64,000 bases of DNA, taken from Rhizobium sp. CSW-27 (GTDB taxonomy: Bacteria > Pseudomonadota > Alphaproteobacteria > Rhizobiales > Rhizobiaceae). The position numbers and the translations under genes are program-made. Where the stretch lies: NCBI RefSeq assembly GCF_018760785.1, contig NZ_JAHHZO010000002.1, forward strand, positions 434,001-498,000, read 5' to 3'. Positions 11,921 through 20,582 of the stretch are shown here, one piece after another. The notes below the pieces were generated by a model. It had not been told where the DNA came from, did not search any database, and worked only from the letters and a program-made list of their open reading frames with translations. The number at the start of each line of letters is the position of its first letter. Within the stretch, counting starts at the first letter, position 1.

Positions 11921-13273
11921 ATGACACGCCGCTATTTTGGCACTGACGGCATTCGCGGGCAGTCGAACGTTTTCCCGATGACGCCTGACCTCGCCATGCG
12001 GGTCGGTATCGCGGTCGGCACGATCTTCCGGCGCGGCAACCATCGCCATCGGGTGGTGATCGGCAAGGACACACGCCTGTCGGGCTACATGCTGGAAAAT
12101 GCGCTGGTGGCAGGCTTTACCGCAGCCGGCCTCGACGTTTACCTGCTCGGTCCCATTCCGACGCCGGCGGTGGCCATGCTGACCCGCTCGCTGCGCGCCG
12201 ATATCGGCGTGATGATTTCGGCCTCGCACAACCCCTTTGCCGACAACGGCATCAAGCTGTTCGGTCCGGATGGCTACAAGCTGTCCGACGAACTGGAGCA
12301 GGAGATCGAGGCGCTTCTCGACAAGGATCTCTATTCGCAGCTGGCCAAGCCCGCCGAGATCGGCCGCGCCAAGCGCGTCGATGGCGACATCTATCGCTAC
12401 ATCGAATTCGTCAAGCGCACCCTGCCGAAGGATGTGACGCTGCATGGCCTCCGTATCGCCATCGACTGCGCCAATGGCGCCGCCTACAAGGTGGCACCCG
12501 CGGCGCTCTGGGAACTGGGCGCCGACGTGGTGACGATCGGCAATACGCCGAACGGCACGAACATCAACCTCGACTGCGGTTCCACCAGCCCGGAAGCGCT
12601 GCAGCGCAAGGTGCATGAAGTGCGCGCCGATATCGGCATCGCGCTCGATGGCGATGCCGACCGGGTGATCATCGTCGACGAGCGCGGCGAGATCATCGAT
12701 GGCGACCAGCTGATGGCCGTCATCGCCGAAAGCTGGGCCGAGGACGAGAAGCTGCGCGGCGGTGGTATTGTCGCGACCGTCATGTCCAATCTCGGCCTCG
12801 AGCGTTTCCTCGGCGGCAAGGGGCTGACGCTTGCCCGCACCAAGGTGGGGGACCGCTATGTGGTGGAGCACATGCGCCATCACGATTTCAACGTGGGCGG
12901 CGAGCAGTCCGGTCACATCGTGCTGTCCGACTTCGGCACCACCGGCGACGGTCTGGTGGCCGGCCTGCAGATCCTGGCGGCGGTGAAGCGCACCGGCAAG
13001 ACCGTCAGCGAGGTCTGCCGCCGCTTCGAGCCCGTGCCGCAACTCTTGCGCAATGTCCGCTTCAGCGGTGGCAAGCCGCTGGAGGACATCATCGTGCGTC
13101 AGGCGATCGAAAGCGCCGAGGCGGAGCTGGGGGGCAGGGGCCGCCTGGTGATTCGCCCCTCCGGCACAGAGCCGTTGATCCGCGTCATGGCGGAGGGGGA
13201 CGATCGCGGCCAGGTGGAACGCATCGTCAACGATCTGGTCAGCGTCATCGGCAACGTGCGCACCGCGGCCTGA
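11921..13273 (+). CDS. glmM: Phosphoglucosamine mutase GlmM
   Basis: 450 residues. It interconverts glucosamine-6-phosphate and glucosamine-1-phosphate on the way to UDP-GlcNAc for peptidoglycan and LPS. The phosphoserine loop SASHNP carries catalytic S102, the Mg-binding loop DGDADR starts at D243, and the sugar-binding GGEQSGH and phosphate-binding [12 protein letters not shown] motifs are intact. The start ATGACACGCCGC gives [13 protein letters not shown], the family N-terminus. ftsH-glmM adjacency is common in Rhizobiales. Confidence 0.97.
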   Translation: MTRRYFGTDGIRGQSNVFPMTPDLAMRVGIAVGTIFRRGNHRHRVVIGKDTRLSGYMLENALVAGFTAAGLDVYLLGPIPTPAVAMLTRSLRADIGVMISASHNPFADNGIKLFGPDGYKLSDELEQEIEALLDKDLYSQLAKPAEIGRAKRVDGDIYRYIEFVKRTLPKDVTLHGLRIAIDCANGAAYKVAPAALWELGADVVTIGNTPNGTNINLDCGSTSPEALQRKVHEVRADIGIALDGDADRVIIVDERGEIIDGDQLMAVIAESWAEDEKLRGGGIVATVMSNLGLERFLGGKGLTLARTKVGDRYVVEHMRHHDFNVGGEQSGHIVLSDFGTTGDGLVAGLQILAAVKRTGKTVSEVCRRFEPVPQLLRNVRFSGGKPLEDIIVRQAIESAEAELGGRGRLVIRPSGTEPLIRVMAEGDDRGQVERIVNDLVSVIGNVRTAA

Positions 13274-13298
13274 CCGTTTTTCCCGCCTGCCTGTTTTT

Positions 13299-13326
13299 GG
13301 GCCCGTCGGCATCCGCCGGCGGGCCC
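13299..13326 (+). terminator. Probable terminator after glmM
   Basis: A 12-bp stem with one G-T wobble (13299-13310 with 13315-13326) closes an ATCC tetraloop. It is followed by TCTT only, so the U-tract is weak, but position 25 nt after the glmM stop supports termination. Confidence 0.65.
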
Positions 13327-13505
13327 TCTTGCGTGCGAAGCGGGGTGGGACGTTAGCATGCGGTTAATTTGCCCGAAGGAGATAGGCCTGATTTCACCGT
13401 ATGTTAGGGTTAATTGCTCCTTTACCTTTCTACGGGATGATCGAGGCAAACCGGAATGATTCACGGCGCGCCTCGCGTCGGTAAAGAGACCTTGGAGTAA
13501 CCCCC

Positions 13506-14363
13506 ATGAGGAAGACCCTGTTCGGCGCGCTGGCCGTCCTGCTGGCCGCGGGCGCCGCCCATGCGGCTGACCTTTCCCGACAGCCGGCCATCGATCCGAT
13601 GCTGCTGAACGCGCCGGAGGTCACGGTGCAGGAGGCGGCGAGCGGATGGTATCTGCGCGGCGACGCGGCCTACGGCTTCAAGGATCTGAAGGGGGCCGAC
13701 TTTTTCCAGGGCGGTTCCTCCGCCGGCAAGGCCGATTTCACCCGCGCCGACCTGAAGGACAGCTTCCTGCTGGGGGCCGGTATCGGCTATCAGGTCAACA
13801 ATTTCCTGCGCGCCGATCTCACCTTCGACTACAGCTTCCGCAGCCGGTTCGATGGCTCCACCAGTGGCGGCGGCGCCTCTTCCGGTGCCTGCGTCACCAA
13901 CTGCACCTCGCAGGACATCGCCCACCTGAAGGCCTACAGCCTGCTGGCCAATGCCTATGTGGATCTCGGCACCTATGGCTCCGTGACGCCTTATGTCGGC
14001 GGCGGCATCGGCGGCACCTATGTCAACTGGAGCAAGCTCAGCAACACCTCCTGCGAGACCGGCAATTCCTCCAATTGCGACGCAACGGTCGAGCACGACG
14101 GCAAGGGCAGCTGGCGCTTCACCTATGCGCTGATGGCCGGCGCGACGGTGGACGTGACCTGCAATCTCAAGGCCGACATCGGCTACCGCTATCGCCATGT
14201 GCAGGGCGGCGACATGTTCGGCTATGCCTCGAATGGCGGGCCGGGCTATGACAAGGGCTTCGACGTGCACGAGGCCCGCATCGGCGCCCGCTATCTGTTC
14301 GGTGGCTGCCCGCAGACCTCAATCGCCGACGACGAGCCGCCGCAGCCGCTGGTCTACAAGTAG
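13506..14363 (+). CDS. Outer-membrane beta-barrel protein (Omp25/31-like)
   Basis: 285 residues with a clear signal peptide (1-20, ending AAHA). The remainder alternates amphipathic strands with Gly/Ser/Asn-rich loops, for example GWYLRGDAAYGF and FLLGAGIGYQVNNFLRADLT, as in small rhizobial and Brucella barrels that contact the cell envelope. Cysteines in the loop segments (GACVTNC, SCETGNSSNC) may form disulfides. The last ~12 residues (Asp/Pro-rich, ending LVYK) follow the final strand. Exact function is unknown; porin, adhesin or structural roles are all possible. Confidence 0.8.
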   Translation: MRKTLFGALAVLLAAGAAHAADLSRQPAIDPMLLNAPEVTVQEAASGWYLRGDAAYGFKDLKGADFFQGGSSAGKADFTRADLKDSFLLGAGIGYQVNNFLRADLTFDYSFRSRFDGSTSGGGASSGACVTNCTSQDIAHLKAYSLLANAYVDLGTYGSVTPYVGGGIGGTYVNWSKLSNTSCETGNSSNCDATVEHDGKGSWRFTYALMAGATVDVTCNLKADIGYRYRHVQGGDMFGYASNGGPGYDKGFDVHEARIGARYLFGGCPQTSIADDEPPQPLVYK

Positions 14364-14383
14364 GATCGCCTTCTTCGGACAGG

Positions 14384-14417
14384 AAAAGGCCGCCCGGTTT
14401 GCGCCGGGCGGCCTTTT
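14384..14417. terminator. Bidirectional terminator between convergent genes
   Basis: The perfect 14-bp inverted repeat AAAAGGCCGCCCGG (14384-14397) / CCGGGCGGCCTTTT (14404-14417) has a 6-nt loop. A-tract and T-tract flanks let it work on both strands, serving the barrel gene (+) and the DoxX gene (-). Confidence 0.9.
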
Positions 14418-14444
14418 GTCGTCGCGGAGTTCGAACGGGAAGGA

Positions 14445-15035
14445 TCAGAATTCGCGTTTCAGGATGACGCGGTCCACCGACCAGTAGCCGCCGCCGAAGG
14501 CTGCGAAGAAGAAGGCGCCACCCGTCCAGAACAGCGAGGCGAGTTCGGCCTTGGTCTGCACCTGTTCCAGGAAGACGGCGCCGCCATCGGCCAGCCGCTT
14601 GATGCCGGCCGGCGTGAAGAAATCGCTGCCGCTCTTCAACGCCGCAATGCCGGTATCGGTCAGGAAGGCGTGGCCATAGGGGAAAGCGAAGTGGAACCAG
14701 AGGGTGATCGCCAGCATCACGCCGTTGGCCAGCGCGACCGGGCGGGTGAAGAGGCCGAGCGCGATCATCATCCCGCCGAAGAACTGCATGGCGGCAAGTG
14801 TCGGCGACCACAGCCAGCCGGGATGGAAGCCGAGATTCTCAACGAAGCCGACCTGTGCCATCGGCGCCATAATCTTCGGATACCCCTCGATCATCAGCAT
14901 GCCGCCGATGGCGACACGGAAGGCGGTCCAGGCGAAGGGCTGGGCGAAATGCTCGTAGAAGCCGGCGAGAAACGGCAGGTAGAAATGGCTTTTTTCCTGC
15001 GGTTGCGCAGGGGTATATACGCTTTGCATGGCCAT
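14445..15035 (-). CDS. DoxX-family membrane protein
   Basis: 196 residues with about four hydrophobic helices in a DoxX-like arrangement (FRVAIGGMLMIEGYPKIM, MQFFGGMMIALGLFTRP, ANGVMLAITLWFHFAFPYG and a C-terminal aromatic helix). DoxX proteins are inner-membrane subunits linked to thiosulfate:quinone oxidation or redox stress; no partner DoxD or sulfur-oxidation genes are nearby, so the reaction is open. It is transcribed away from serC, and an FNR/FixK-like box lies 150 nt upstream of its start. Confidence 0.8.
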   Translation of the reverse strand: MAMQSVYTPAQPQEKSHFYLPFLAGFYEHFAQPFAWTAFRVAIGGMLMIEGYPKIMAPMAQVGFVENLGFHPGWLWSPTLAAMQFFGGMMIALGLFTRPVALANGVMLAITLWFHFAFPYGHAFLTDTGIAALKSGSDFFTPAGIKRLADGGAVFLEQVQTKAELASLFWTGGAFFFAAFGGGYWSVDRVILKREF

Positions 15036-15184
15036 GACGTAGGTCCTTGTTGTTCAAAATGAATCGGGGCATCGGACCGCCGCAGCGGCACAACGGTCCA
15101 GCGGATGGGGCAGGCAGGCGCGGCAATCATCGCCGCCGTATTCACAACCGATAACTGATCATAAATCGCGCCCGACAATTCATG

Positions 15185-15198
15185 TTGATCCAGGTCAA
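15185..15198. promoter_or_regulatory. FNR/FixK-type box (anaerobox)
   Basis: TTGATCCAGGTCAA has both half-sites (TTGAT-N4-RTCAA) of the FNR/FixK consensus. It lies in the 306-nt divergent region (15036-15341) between doxX and serC, 150 nt from doxX and 144 nt from serC. The remainder of that region holds the serC leader and no gene. Confidence 0.6.
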
Positions 15199-15264
15199 GT
15201 TTTAGGGCGCGCGCGTTTGCCAACGCAAAAAAGACAGAGATCGTTTGATTTGCGACTTGACCGT

Positions 15265-15336
15265 AACCCGCCCATCCAATAACACCAGCGGCGGGACACC
15301 CTTCCCCAACGAAGGGCTTTCTATCTGGAAGGATAG
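15265..15336 (+). ncRNA. serC leader RNA (cis-regulatory, RBS in terminal hairpin)
   Basis: Three consecutive hairpins immediately precede serC: 15267-15272 with 15290-15295 (CCCGCC/GGCGGG), 15299-15304 with 15311-15316 (CCCTTC/GAAGGG), and 15321-15325 with 15332-15336 (CTATC/GATAG). The last stem encloses and overlaps the Shine-Dalgarno GGAAGGA (15327-15333), 8 nt before the ATG. This matches the described alphaproteobacterial serC leader, in which the final stem overlaps the ribosome-binding site of serC. The ligand or controlling factor is unknown. Confidence 0.75.
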
Positions 15337-15341
15337 CCAAG

Positions 15342-16520
15342 ATGGCGACCATCGCGAAGCCGGACGTACGTCCGAACAATACCCATTTTTCTTCTGGCCC
15401 TTGCTCGAAGCGCCCCGGTTGGACGCTTGAAGCCCTTGCTGATGCCCCGCTCGGTCGCTCGCACCGCGCCAAGGTCGGCAAGACGAAGCTGAAGCAGGCC
15501 ATCGATCTTACCCGCGAAATTCTGAACGTGCCGGCGGACTACCGCATCGGCATCGTGCCGGCCTCCGATACGGGCGCCGTTGAAATGGCCATGTGGTCGC
15601 TGCTTGGCGAACGTGGCGTGGACATGCTTTCCTGGGAAAGCTTCGGCGCCGGCTGGGTCACCGATGTGGTGAAGCAGCTGAAGCTTGCCGATGTCCGCAA
15701 GTTCAATGCCGATTACGGCCTGCTGCCGGATCTCGCCCAGGTCGATTTCGACCGCGACGTCGTCTTCACCTGGAACGGCACCACCTCGGGCGTGCGCGTG
15801 CCGAACGCCGATTTCATCCCCGCCGACCGCAAGGGCCTGACGATCTGCGACGCCACCTCGGCCGCCTTCGCGCAGGACATGGATTTCTCCAAGCTCGACG
15901 TCGTCACGTTCTCCTGGCAGAAGGTTCTGGGCGGCGAGGGCGGTCACGGCGTGATCATCCTGTCCCCGCGTGCCGTCGAGCGCCTGACGACCTATGTTCC
16001 GGCCTGGCCGCTGCCGAAGATTTTCCGTATGACCTCCGGCGGCAAGCTGATCGAAGGCATCTTCGTCGGCGAGACCATCAACACGCCCTCGATGCTCTGC
16101 GTCGAGGACTATATCGATGCGCTGAACTGGGCAAAGTCGATCGGTGGTCTTGAAGCCCTGATCGCCCGAGCCGACGCCAATGCCAAGGTCATTTTCGATT
16201 TCGTCGATGCCAATGACTGGATTGCCAATCTTGCCGTCGATCCGGCAACCCGCTCCAACACCTCCGTGTGCCTGAAGATCGTCGATCCCGAGGTGACGGC
16301 TCTGGATGCGGATGCGCAGGCAGCCTTTGCCAAGGGCGTCGTTGCCCTTCTGGAAAAGGAAAATGTCGCGCTCGACATCGGCGCCTATCGCGATGCGCCG
16401 TCCGGCCTTCGCATCTGGGCCGGTGCAACGATCGAGACCGCCGACATGCAGGCCGTCATGCCGTGGCTGACCTGGGCTTATCAGACCCAGAAGGCAGCGC
16501 TCGCCAAGGCCGCAGCGTAA
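15342..16520 (+). CDS. serC: Phosphoserine aminotransferase SerC
   Basis: 392 residues, PLP-dependent class V aminotransferase converting 3-phosphohydroxypyruvate and glutamate to phosphoserine; second step of serine synthesis. The PLP-binding lysine is K194 in [13 protein letters not shown]. The opening [16 protein letters not shown] is typical of the alphaproteobacterial branch. Translation is likely controlled by the leader RNA hairpin over its Shine-Dalgarno. serA follows 98 nt downstream on the same strand. Confidence 0.96.
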   Translation: MATIAKPDVRPNNTHFSSGPCSKRPGWTLEALADAPLGRSHRAKVGKTKLKQAIDLTREILNVPADYRIGIVPASDTGAVEMAMWSLLGERGVDMLSWESFGAGWVTDVVKQLKLADVRKFNADYGLLPDLAQVDFDRDVVFTWNGTTSGVRVPNADFIPADRKGLTICDATSAAFAQDMDFSKLDVVTFSWQKVLGGEGGHGVIILSPRAVERLTTYVPAWPLPKIFRMTSGGKLIEGIFVGETINTPSMLCVEDYIDALNWAKSIGGLEALIARADANAKVIFDFVDANDWIANLAVDPATRSNTSVCLKIVDPEVTALDADAQAAFAKGVVALLEKENVALDIGAYRDAPSGLRIWAGATIETADMQAVMPWLTWAYQTQKAALAKAAA

Positions 16521-16537
16521 GCAGCGCCGATGCGTCC

Positions 16538-16561
16538 GGCTTCGCCCCGATAGGCGAAGCC
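16538..16561 (+). repeat. Intercistronic hairpin between serC and serA
   Basis: A perfect 9-bp stem GGCTTCGCC (16538-16546) / GGCGAAGCC (16553-16561) closes a 6-nt loop. There is no T-run, so it is more likely an mRNA-processing or stability element than a terminator. Confidence 0.6.
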
Positions 16562-16618
16562 GCTTTCCCGATACAGACTGAACCCTTTTTGCTTGAACTC
16601 TTCTGAAGGAGGCCTCTC

Positions 16619-18214
16619 GTGGCACCTCGCGTTCTCGTGTCCGACGAACTGTCGGAAACCGCCGTCCAGATCTTCCGCGACCGCGGCGTTGAAGTCGATT
16701 TCCAGCCGAAGCTCGGCAAGGACAAGGACAAGCTGGCCGAAATCATCGGCAACTATGATGGTCTTGCCATCCGCTCGGCGACCAAGGTTACCGAAAAGCT
16801 GATCGCAGCCGCCACCAACCTGAAGGTTGTCGGCCGCGCCGGTATCGGTGTCGACAACGTCGATATCCCGGCTGCGTCGAAGCGCGGTATCATCGTGATG
16901 AACACGCCCTTCGGCAATTCCATCACGACCGCCGAACATGCCATCGCGCTGATGTTTGCCGTTGCCCGCCAGATCCCGGCAGCCGATGCCTCGACCCAGG
17001 CCGGCAAGTGGGAAAAGTCGAAGTTCATGGGTGTCGAAATCACCGGCAAGACGCTCGGCGTCATCGGCGCCGGCAATATCGGCTCCATCGTCTGCTCGCG
17101 CGCCATCGGGCTTAAGATGCACGTTCTGGCCTATGACCCCTTCCTTTCGGCCGAACGCGCCCAGGAGATGGGCGTCACGAAGGTCGAACTCGACGAGCTG
17201 CTGGCGAAGGCCGACTTCATCACGCTGCACGTGCCCATGACCGACAAGACGCGCGGCATCCTCAGCAAGGAAGCGCTTGCCAAGACGAAGCCGGGTGTGC
17301 GCATCATCAACTGCGCCCGCGGCGGTCTGGTCGATGAGGCAGCGCTTGCCGAAGCCATCAAGTCCGGCCATGTCGCCGGCGCCGGCTTCGACGTGTTCGA
17401 AGTGGAGCCCGCCACCGAAAGCCCGCTGTTCGGCCTGCCGAACGTGGTCTGCACGCCGCATCTCGGCGCCTCCACGACGGAAGCGCAGGAAAACGTGGCC
17501 CTGCAGGTGGCCGAGCAGATGGCGGACTATCTCGTCAAGGGTGCCGTTTCCAACGCCATCAACATGCCGTCGATCACCGCCGAAGAAGCGCCGATCCTGA
17601 AGCCGTTCATCCGCCTGGCCGATGTTCTCGGTTCCTTCGCCGGCCAGGTGACGGAAAACCCGATCAAGGCGATCGAGATCCTCTATGATGGCGTCACCGC
17701 CACCATGAACACCAAGGCGCTCACCTCGGCGCTGCTCGCCGGCCTGATCCGCAATCAGGTGGCCGATGTGAACATGGTTTCTGCGCCGATCATGATCAAG
17801 GAAAAGGGCATTGTGCTTTCCGAGGTCAAGCGCGACAAGACCGGCGTCTATGACGGCTACATCAAGCTGACGGTGACGACCGAAAAGCAGACGCGCTCGG
17901 TGGCCGGCACGGTGTTCTCCGACGGCAAGCCGCGCTTCATCCAGATCAAGGGCATCAACATGGATGCCGATGTGGGTGCGGACATGATCTACATTTCCAA
18001 CACCGACGTTCCGGGCATGATCGGCTTCATGGGCACCACGCTCGGCAATGCGGGCGTCAACATCGCCAACTTCCAGCTGGGTCGCGAAAAGGAAGGCGGC
18101 GATGCCATCGCGCTTCTCTACGTCGATGGCACCGTGGACAAGGCCGTTCTCGACCAGCTGACCGCCAACCCGGCGATCAAGCAGGCCAAGCCCCTGACCT
18201 TCAACGTCGATTGA
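16619..18214 (+). CDS. serA: D-3-phosphoglycerate dehydrogenase SerA (long, ACT-domain form)
   Basis: 531 residues; NAD-dependent oxidation of 3-phosphoglycerate, first step of serine synthesis. The Rossmann motif VIGAGNIGS is near 147-155, catalytic-domain signatures NCARGGLVDE and TPHLGASTTEAQ follow, then an ASB domain, and a C-terminal ACT domain (~455-531) typical of serine feedback control. The start is GTG with a strong Shine-Dalgarno (GAAGGAGG, 16605-16612). It likely shares the serC promoter. Confidence 0.97.
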   Translation: MAPRVLVSDELSETAVQIFRDRGVEVDFQPKLGKDKDKLAEIIGNYDGLAIRSATKVTEKLIAAATNLKVVGRAGIGVDNVDIPAASKRGIIVMNTPFGNSITTAEHAIALMFAVARQIPAADASTQAGKWEKSKFMGVEITGKTLGVIGAGNIGSIVCSRAIGLKMHVLAYDPFLSAERAQEMGVTKVELDELLAKADFITLHVPMTDKTRGILSKEALAKTKPGVRIINCARGGLVDEAALAEAIKSGHVAGAGFDVFEVEPATESPLFGLPNVVCTPHLGASTTEAQENVALQVAEQMADYLVKGAVSNAINMPSITAEEAPILKPFIRLADVLGSFAGQVTENPIKAIEILYDGVTATMNTKALTSALLAGLIRNQVADVNMVSAPIMIKEKGIVLSEVKRDKTGVYDGYIKLTVTTEKQTRSVAGTVFSDGKPRFIQIKGINMDADVGADMIYISNTDVPGMIGFMGTTLGNAGVNIANFQLGREKEGGDAIALLYVDGTVDKAVLDQLTANPAIKQAKPLTFNVD

Positions 18215-18235
18215 TCGACGTCCCCACGACAAAAG

Positions 18236-18267
18236 AGCCCGGTGCGTGAGCGCGCGCCGGGCTTTTT
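18236..18267 (+). terminator. Rho-independent terminator after serA
   Basis: The stem AGCCCGG (18236-18242) / CCGGGCT (18257-18263) is extended by inner G-C pairing and followed by TTTTT. Confidence 0.85.
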
Positions 18268-18413
18268 CGTGTCGGGTCAGCGCGATTTCCCCAATACGCT
18301 GGTCAAATCTCTTCACAAATCCGAAAAATCGGATCGAACCTCTAAAACCGTCAACCGTTGATGGCTATATGGGTGGCATAACCCGCGAAAAGCGGTTCTG
18401 TGAGGAGAGAGAA

Positions 18414-19430
18414 ATGTTTTCCAGGCTTCGGCGCTTCAAACACGTTCTGTCGGTGATGGCCATCGGCATGGTCGTGTCTCTTGCCGCCGTCGATTTCGCC
18501 GAGGCGCGCCGCGCCGGTTCGAGCGGTTTTGGCAGTCGTGGCACGCGCACCTATTCGGCTCCGCCGGCAACCCGTACGGCGCCTGAGACGGCCGCCCCGA
18601 TCCAGCGTTCGATGACGCCCAACAGCCAGACCAACGCGACCAATCCGGGTATGGCGGCCGGTCAGCAGGCTGCCGGCCAGCAGGCCCGTCGCGGCCTGTT
18701 CGGCGGTTTTGGCGGCGGTATCCTGGGTGGCCTGTTCCTCGGCGGTCTGTTCGGCATGATGATGGGCAACGGTTTCGGCGGTCTGGCCGGCATGTTCGGC
18801 ATGCTGTTCCAGATCCTTCTGATCGGCGGCCTGATCTTCCTGCTGATGCGCATGTTCGCGCGCCGCACGCAGCCGGCAACCGGCGCCGCCGGCCGTTATT
18901 CCCGTGATGTGCCGCCGGCACAGGGCACAGGCTTCAAGATTCCGCAGATGGGGTCTGCCGGCGCTGCTGCCGCAGGATCTGCCGCAGCATCCCGTCCGCG
19001 CGTTGCGTCCAAGGCGACCGATGAGATCGGCATCACGAATGCCGACCTTGATGCGTTCGAGCGCCTGCTGACCGACGTGCAGGGCGCTTATGGTGCCGAG
19101 GATTATGCCCGCCTTCGCGCCATCGCCACCCCCGAGGCCATGTCCTATCTGGCCGAAGAGCTGGGCGAGAACGCAACGCAGGGCCTGCGCAACGAGGTGA
19201 CGGATGTTCGCCTGCTGCAGGGCGATCTGGCCGAATCCTGGCGTGAGAATGGCCAGGATTATGCAACGGTCGCCATGCGCTACCAGAGCATTGACGTGAT
19301 GCGCAACCGCAAGACCGGCGCCGTGGTCGAGGGCGATCCCGCCACGCCGACCGAAGCCACGGAAATCTGGACCTTCGTGCGCAAGCCGGGCGAAGAGTGG
19401 AGGCTTGCGGCCATTCAGGGTACCAATTGA
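18414..19430 (+). CDS. Tim44-like domain protein, membrane-anchored
   Basis: 338 residues. An N-terminal signal/anchor (~8-30) is followed by a Ser/Ala/Pro/Gln-rich segment, a Gly/Met-rich hydrophobic stretch (~92-150: repeated GG, FGMMMG, LLIGGLIFLLM), a linker, and a C-terminal Tim44-like domain (~205-338) ending EEWRLAAIQGTN. Related proteins occur widely in Rhizobiales; a role in membrane-protein handling is guessed from the Tim44 fold, not shown. ATG 18414 is preferred because of the GAGGAGAGAG ribosome site just before it. Confidence 0.8.
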   Translation: MFSRLRRFKHVLSVMAIGMVVSLAAVDFAEARRAGSSGFGSRGTRTYSAPPATRTAPETAAPIQRSMTPNSQTNATNPGMAAGQQAAGQQARRGLFGGFGGGILGGLFLGGLFGMMMGNGFGGLAGMFGMLFQILLIGGLIFLLMRMFARRTQPATGAAGRYSRDVPPAQGTGFKIPQMGSAGAAAAGSAAASRPRVASKATDEIGITNADLDAFERLLTDVQGAYGAEDYARLRAIATPEAMSYLAEELGENATQGLRNEVTDVRLLQGDLAESWRENGQDYATVAMRYQSIDVMRNRKTGAVVEGDPATPTEATEIWTFVRKPGEEWRLAAIQGTN

Positions 19431-19778
19431 GGCGGGCCTGCTGGCTGGCCATCGGCCAGCCGATGATGGTTCGGTGACATGCAGAAGGCTCGCCATGTGG
19501 CGGGCCTTTTTCCTGTGCTGATGTGTCGCGGCCGGGTTTTGTCGTGCATGCGCCTGTATTGACGGTTCCACGCGCCGTGCAATACATCATCCTCACGAAG
19601 TTGAACTTGCGCTCCCTCCCGCAAAACTGCATGATGGATGCAAAAGTCAGGCTGATATTCGCCCTGTATTTGTACGGCGGTCGGCGGAAGCTTGGCCGCT
19701 GGCATTCTCCGCCCTGTTCAGCGGGAACGGGAGGAGGGGCGTTGCGTTGCAGCCGGAGGCGGGGAGGGTTCGCAGTCG
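19431..19778. other. Intergenic region, 348 nt
   Basis: It holds the terminator at 19486-19511 and then no convincing gene. A weak promoter-like pair, TTGACG (19559-19564) and ATACAT (19582-19587) with 17-bp spacing, could serve the small membrane protein at 19779. Confidence 0.4.
19486..19511 (+). terminator. Terminator after the Tim44-like gene
   Basis: AGGCTCGCC (19486-19494) pairs with GGCGGGCCT (19499-19507) with one wobble, an ATGT loop and five T residues. Confidence 0.85.
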
Positions 19779-20006
19779 ATGCTGTGGGATGAGCAGGGGC
19801 CGGTGGATGGGGACAGGCCGCTGGCCCGGACGATCCTCTGGGCCGTCGTCGTTCTGATGGTGGCGGGTTCGGTGGCCTTCTGGAATCGCTACGACATGCA
19901 GGTGGCGGCGGCCGGCGATCAGCCGCATGCCTATGTCCTGGATCGCTGGACGGGCACGATGACCTACTATCATCAGGCCTCCTCGGTCAGCGTCGACAGG
20001 CGCTGA
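19779..20006 (+). CDS. Small single-pass membrane protein, hypothetical
   Basis: 75 residues. A charged N-terminus (~1-17), one hydrophobic helix (ARTILWAVVVLMVAGSVAFW, ~18-37) and a polar C-terminal tail containing RWTGTMTYYH. The tail pattern resembles short membrane proteins that read a dwelling Arg-Trp-Thr-Gly segment, but I do not recognise a family. ATG 19779 is chosen for its GGAGG-like upstream sequence; the frame is open farther upstream. It ends 31 nt before the convergent DUF1810 gene. Confidence 0.55.
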   Translation: MLWDEQGPVDGDRPLARTILWAVVVLMVAGSVAFWNRYDMQVAAAGDQPHAYVLDRWTGTMTYYHQASSVSVDRR

Positions 20007-20037
20007 GCCGGGCAGACTGTGAGTGGCCTTTCGCGGG

Positions 20038-20460
20038 TCACAGCCTTGCAAGCGTCGCTTCGTCCGGCTTTCCGCCGCAGAACTGCCGCAGCGCCTGCTC
20101 GAAGCCCGAGCGCTGCTCGCTGACGGCGGCAAACAGCGTCATGCAGGAGCGGAACTTGAGGTCGTCCGGCGAGCCGAGAATGGCATGAGCGGACCGGTGC
20201 CGGTGCGTCAGCATGGCGGCCGTGCATTCGTCGAGCCGGGTCCCGAGCAAGGGATGGGCCAGATAGGCAAGCGCCTCTGCTCTGCCGCTGATTGCATAGC
20301 GCCCGGCCATCGGCGAATGTCCGAGCCCGGCGATCTGCGGGAAGATGAACCACATCCAGTGGGACCGCTTTTCGCCCGCCCGCAATTCGGCCAGCACCCT
20401 CTGGTAGACAGGCGCCTGAGCGTCGCTGAAGCGGGCAAGGTCAAACGGGTCGTCGGTCAT
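20038..20460 (-). CDS. DUF1810 family protein
   Basis: 140 residues. Strong family signatures: FDLARFSDAQ at the start, GEKRSHWMWFIFPQIAGLG, and the LGTRLDEC / DDLKFRSCMTLF segments. DUF1810 proteins are small, cytoplasmic and of unknown function, and related domains occur in ADP-ribosylation-linked proteins. No signal peptide or membrane segment. It is divergent from the MscS gene and convergent with the small membrane protein. Confidence 0.85.
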   Translation of the reverse strand: MTDDPFDLARFSDAQAPVYQRVLAELRAGEKRSHWMWFIFPQIAGLGHSPMAGRYAISGRAEALAYLAHPLLGTRLDECTAAMLTHRHRSAHAILGSPDDLKFRSCMTLFAAVSEQRSGFEQALRQFCGGKPDEATLARL

Positions 20461-20582
20461 GGCAGAGCCTCCCGGGGCAGAACGCGTCCTGGGCCGTCAG
20501 GTTGCCGTATTCGGCGCTCCGGTCAATAATTTGTCAGAAGGCCTCTCTTTTCCTTGCCGCAGTGCACCCTAACTGCCGGGGC

